Assembly (NCBI GenBank): GCA_040399325.1
Contig: JBBASJ010000039.1
Location: 1-22,137 of the forward strand
Direction of reading: 5' to 3'
Length of the DNA: 22,137 nucleotides
Origin: RGUW01 sp040399325
GTDB lineage: Bacteria; Cyanobacteriota; Cyanobacteriia; PCC-6307; Cyanobiaceae
Part shown: piece after piece, positions 15,607 through 22,137 of the stretch
Layout of the letters: every line of letters begins with the position of its first letter
Numbering within the stretch: position 1 is the stretch's first letter
Program-made: the position numbers and the translations under genes
The notes under the pieces: model-generated
The model's input: the letters and a program-made list of their open reading frames with translations, nothing else
What the model was told of the DNA's origin: nothing
The model's database searches: none

Positions 15607-16392
15607 ATGGGATACCGCGAGGATCTGGCTGCCGGGCGTGTGGCGTTTGCCCATCTGATCCGTGTCTGGCACGAGCGCAACGGTTGGAGCCACCGGGTGT
15701 TGCCGGCCCTGGCCGAGACCCTTGACCTGGGCCGGGTGCACAACAGCCAGCTCTCGATGCTGCGCAACGGCAAGCTCGCCTCGCCCGGCCCCGAGGTGTT
15801 TCTGGCCCTGGGGCGCATCAACCAGCTGCTCGCGGCCGAAGCTCGCGGCGGTCGCCTGAGCGAGGGGCTCCGGCAGCGGCTGGCCGCCCTGCCCGAGCTG
15901 CTGGCGGCGCTCGAGGCCTCGAGTCAGCCGGTGCAGGGCAGTGGCGGGCCCGTGCTCGGGCCGGGCGAGCTGCTTGAGGTGTTTGTGGGTCAGCGGCAGC
16001 CGCCGGCGGCGTTTGACCTGCGCATCGATGAAACAGAGGCGGCCGCCCTCAGCGCGGCCCTGACCCAGGTGTTCACCGCCGGCCGGCCCTGGCGTCTGTG
16101 CCGTGAGCAGCTGCTCGCGGCCTATCCGGTCAACAAGCGTCTGCGGCGTGAGCGCTTTGCCGAGGTGATGGCCGGCCAGCGCGACTACAGCGCCAGTGAG
16201 CTCAACGCCGAGCTGCCCGATCTGCGCAGCACCCTGGCGACCCTCGGCGCCGCGGGCGACGGCGAGCTGGAGGCCGATCAGTTTCTCGAGCTCCTGCGCA
16301 CCAAGGCCAGAGGGCTGGAGGCCCAGGGCTGGAGCGCGCCCGACAAGGGCGACCTGGCCGCGGCCATTCGGGCGCAGCTCAGGACCGACTGA
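15607..16392 (+). CDS. Hypothetical protein with N-terminal HTH-like domain
   Basis: This 261-residue protein sits between two desaturases, divergent from one and convergent with the other. Residues about 10-75 form closely spaced helices: FAHLIRVWHERNGWSHRV, then LAETLDLGRVHNSQLSMLRN, then PGPEVFLALGRINQLL. That spacing resembles an XRE/Cro-like helix-turn-helix, with NSQLSMLRNGK as the possible recognition helix. The rest is helical without a known motif; the segment FDLRIDETEAAALSAALTQVF, then RFAEVMAGQRDYSASEL may be a second domain. No TM segments or catalytic motifs are visible. By position it could regulate the desaturases. That is inference from context, and a role as a structural or RNA-binding protein is not excluded. 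Confidence 0.68.
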   Translation: MGYREDLAAGRVAFAHLIRVWHERNGWSHRVLPALAETLDLGRVHNSQLSMLRNGKLASPGPEVFLALGRINQLLAAEARGGRLSEGLRQRLAALPELLAALEASSQPVQGSGGPVLGPGELLEVFVGQRQPPAAFDLRIDETEAAALSAALTQVFTAGRPWRLCREQLLAAYPVNKRLRRERFAEVMAGQRDYSASELNAELPDLRSTLATLGAAGDGELEADQFLELLRTKARGLEAQGWSAPDKGDLAAAIRAQLRTD

Positions 16393-16426
16393 TTGCGGGC
16401 AACGAATCGCCTGGATCAGTGCGACA

Positions 16427-17371
<945 letters not shown>

Positions 17372-17422
17372 GGCAACTCCGGCGGGTCAGGTCTGAACGC
17401 TGGGCCTGGCCTCCCGAGGAGT

Positions 17423-17458
17423 GATCCGAGTTCGGATCGGCCTTTGATCAGAAAATGG
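17423..17458. promoter_or_regulatory. Palindrome and shared box in front of desaturase copy 2
   Basis: GATCCGA-GT-TCGGATC (17423-17438) is a perfect 16-base palindrome, the form expected for a dimeric regulator. Beside it on minus, CCATTTTCTGATCA (17445-17458) resembles the box in front of desaturase copy 1. The gap from 17372 to 17524 is shared with the divergent PLP-enzyme gene starting at 17525, so either or both genes may be controlled from it. No confident -35/-10 pair was found. Confidence 0.45.
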
Positions 17459-17524
17459 AATCTAACTGCAGCGGTTCCGCGGCGGCGTTGCTCGGGCTGG
17501 GCAGGATGAAGGCTTGAGCTTGTC

Positions 17525-18802
17525 GTGAGCCCGATGGCCACCGCCCATACCAGCCGCTGGGCGTCTGATCGCATCGATGGCGCCCTGGCGGCCATTGCCC
17601 CCCTGGCTGCCGGCCACACCGCAGCGGTGCGGCCGCGCCTGGCGCGGGTGCTTGCGGCGCTGGCGGCCGAGCGTGTTGGTGTGCAGCACTTTGCCTCGGT
17701 GAGCGGCTACGGCCATGGCGATCTGGGTCGCGAGGTGCTCGATCGTGTGTTTGCCCGCGTGCTGCAGGCCGAGGCGGCCGCCGTGCGGCTGCAATTTGTG
17801 AGCGGCACCCACGCCATTGCCGCCGCGTTGTTTGGCGTGCTGCGCCCGGGCGACCGCCTGCTGGCCCTCACCGGCCGGCCCTACGACACCCTCGAAGAGG
17901 TGATCGGCATTCGCGGCAGCGGCCAGGGCTCGCTGGCTGAGTTCGGCATCAGCTACGACGAGCTGCCGCTCACGCCTGAGGGCCTGGTCGACGAAGACCG
18001 CATCGCCGACGCCCTGGCGGTGCCCACCCGCATGGTGCTGATTCAGCGCAGCTGCGGCTACAGCTGGCGCCCGTCGCTGGGGGTCGAGCAGATCGGCCGC
18101 CTGGTCGAGCGGGTCAAGGCGCTGCAGCCAGGCTGCGATGTGTTTGTCGACAACTGCTATGGCGAGCTGGTGGACGACCTGGAGCCCACCGCCGTGGGGG
18201 CCGACCTGATCGCGGGCTCGTTGATCAAGAACTTGGGCGGCACGATCGCCCCCACCGGCGGCTATGTGGCCGGTCGCGCCGAGCTGGTCGAGCAGGCCTG
18301 CTGCCGGCTCACCGCCCCGGGCATCGGCAGCGAGGGAGGCACCAGCTTTGACCTCAACCGCCTGCTGTTTCAGGGGCTGTTTCTGGCGCCGCAGATGGTG
18401 GCCGAGGCCCTGATCAGCGCCGAGCTGGTGGCCCAGGTGTTCAGCGATCTGGGCTTTGCGGTGAACCCGGCGCCCGGGGCACCCCGCAGCGATGTGATCC
18501 AGGCGGTGCGGTTGGGCGACCCCGGGCGGCTCAAGACGGTGTGCCGCGCCTTTCAGGCGTGCTCGCCGGTGGGCAGCTACCTGGACCCGGTGCCGGCGCC
18601 CATGCCCGGCTACGCCAGCGAGCTGGTCATGGCGGGCGGCAGCTTCATTGACGGCAGCACCAGCGAGTTTTCGGCCGATGGGCCGCTGCGGGAGCCCTAC
18701 GTGCTGTACGTGCAGGGGGGCACCCACCACAGCCATGCCGCCATTGCCCTGGAGCGGGCCCTGGCGGCGCTGCACGCCGCTGGCCCGGGCGATGCCCAGT
18801 GA
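17525..18802 (+). CDS. Methionine gamma-lyase-like / 'aluminum resistance' family PLP enzyme
   Basis: This 425-residue fold-type I PLP enzyme matches the 'aluminum resistance' (Alum_res) family, related to cystathionine and methionine gamma-lyases. Visible family segments are FVSGTHAIAAALFGVLRPGD (cofactor loop), the acidic VFVDNCYGELVDD, and SLIKNLGGTIAPTGGYVAG. In the last of these, Lys235 is the expected Schiff-base lysine. Near the C-terminus stands YVLYVQGGTHHSHAAIALERAL. The true reaction of the family is not settled; the name comes from a resistance phenotype in an early report. The GTG at 17525 is used; an ATG at 17534 would shorten it by three residues. It precedes gcvH by 78 bases on the same strand. 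Confidence 0.9.
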   Translation: MSPMATAHTSRWASDRIDGALAAIAPLAAGHTAAVRPRLARVLAALAAERVGVQHFASVSGYGHGDLGREVLDRVFARVLQAEAAAVRLQFVSGTHAIAAALFGVLRPGDRLLALTGRPYDTLEEVIGIRGSGQGSLAEFGISYDELPLTPEGLVDEDRIADALAVPTRMVLIQRSCGYSWRPSLGVEQIGRLVERVKALQPGCDVFVDNCYGELVDDLEPTAVGADLIAGSLIKNLGGTIAPTGGYVAGRAELVEQACCRLTAPGIGSEGGTSFDLNRLLFQGLFLAPQMVAEALISAELVAQVFSDLGFAVNPAPGAPRSDVIQAVRLGDPGRLKTVCRAFQACSPVGSYLDPVPAPMPGYASELVMAGGSFIDGSTSEFSADGPLREPYVLYVQGGTHHSHAAIALERALAALHAAGPGDAQ

Positions 18803-18826
18803 GATGCCCTGAGCGATGCCCAGAGA
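18791..18826. repeat. Three 12-base direct repeats across the PLP-enzyme stop codon
   Basis: GATGCCC recurs at 18791, 18803 and 18815, exactly 12 bases apart, within the units GATGCCCAGTGA, GATGCCCTGAGC and GATGCCCAGAGA. The first unit contains the stop codon (TGA at 18800-18802), and the other two lie in the gap before gcvH. The precise spacing suggests tandem duplication. Loss of the stop would extend the protein in frame through the repeats. Confidence 0.6.
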
Positions 18827-18880
18827 GCAGCGAACAGCTGACAGACTGACGCGGTTTGCTGCCCATCTGACGCTGCGGCC

Positions 18881-19263
18881 ATGGCGCTTCACTTTCCCGA
18901 CGATTGCCGCTACGCCGACAGCCACGAGACCGTCAAGGACGAGGGCGAGCTGATGCGCATCGGCCTTAGTGCCTTTGCGGTCGAGCAGCTGGGCGACATC
19001 GTGTTTGTTGAGCTGCCCGAGGTCGGTGCTGCCATCCGCGCCGGCGAGGGCTTCGGCAGTGTCGAGTCGGTCAAGGCGGTCGAAGACCTGCTGGCCCCGG
19101 TCAGCGGCGTGGTCGAGGCCCGCAACGAAGCCGTGCTGGCCAGCCCCGAAGAGCTGCAGAACGACCCCTATGGCGAGGGCTGGCTGCTGCTGGTGCGCCC
19201 CAGTGATCCCGGCGAGGCCGACGCGTTGATGGATGCGGCCGCCTACCGCGCCAAGGTCCAGGC

Positions 19264-19267
<4 letters not shown>
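18881..19267 (+). CDS. gcvH: Glycine cleavage system H protein
   Basis: This 128-residue GcvH is the lipoyl carrier protein that shuttles the aminomethyl group between the P, T and L proteins. The lipoylation site is Lys65 in FGSVESVKAVEDLLAP. The surrounding hammerhead fold is complete: IGLSAFAVEQLGDIVFVELPEVG before it, SGVVEARNEAVLASPEELQNDPYGEGWLL after it. In cyanobacteria the complex processes photorespiratory glycine and supplies one-carbon units. The last four bases overlap the gcvP GTG start (GTGA), a sign of translational coupling. Confidence 0.97.

Positions 19268-22137
<2,870 letters not shown>

Noticed and set aside
18803..18880. Glycine riboswitch before gcvH
   Set aside because: The 78-base gap is too short for a tandem glycine aptamer and shows no conserved core by eye; only direct repeats were seen.
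17462..18925. 487-codon minus-strand frame
   Set aside because: It is antisense to the PLP enzyme, whose motifs (Schiff-base Lys, cofactor loop) are unmistakable on plus.

Overview
The window is high-GC DNA that looks like a chromosomal segment of a unicellular picocyanobacterium of the Synechococcus/Cyanobium type. This rests on the cyanobacterium-type genes: a chorismate lyase of the DUF98 family, which serves plastoquinone synthesis in cyanobacteria; two DesC-like acyl-lipid desaturases; an S-layer/RTX-type ABC exporter with an N-terminal cNMP-like domain; and an 'aluminum resistance' PLP enzyme beside gcvH-gcvP. A few HIP1 octamers (GCGATCGC, for example near 9119, 11525 and 20067) agree with this. 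No rRNA, tRNA, CRISPR array, insertion sequence or prophage gene was seen. Most of the window is densely packed core genome.

Layout. 1-3662 holds small or poorly characterised genes. A protein cut by the window edge and a single-TM DUF4864-like protein lie on minus. A SprT-like zinc metalloprotease, a possible 31-residue membrane microprotein and a basic low-complexity protein lie on plus. A small conserved-looking protein, the chorismate lyase and a membrane-anchored GspC/PilP-like protein lie on minus. 3903-8667 is a tightly overlapping type I secretion operon: a parvulin-like protein, a 964-residue ABC exporter and an HlyD-type adaptor. Its outer-membrane partner and cargo are not in the window. 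8633-13593 holds mnmG, an uncharacterised 296-residue protein, dnaB and rplI. 13772-14503 is one strikingly AT-richer gene for a TMEM175-like six-helix membrane protein, placed between perfect inverted repeats. 14584-17371 holds two related desaturases in the same orientation, with an HTH-like protein between them on the other strand. 17525-22137 holds a PLP enzyme, gcvH and a nearly complete gcvP.

How the genes work together. PpiC-like protein, ABC exporter and HlyD should form one protein-export unit. Each accessory domain in it (parvulin, cNMP-binding, C39) appears to have lost its canonical catalytic or ligand residues, so they probably act as binding or docking modules. The desaturases set membrane-lipid unsaturation, and the HTH-like gene between them is a candidate local regulator. 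GcvH and GcvP are the carrier and decarboxylase of glycine cleavage, which in cyanobacteria handles photorespiratory glycine. GcvT and the L protein are elsewhere. No complete new system is evident. The best leads are the degenerate-domain exporter operon, the desaturase/HTH trio with shared upstream boxes, and the AT-rich TMEM175-like gene.
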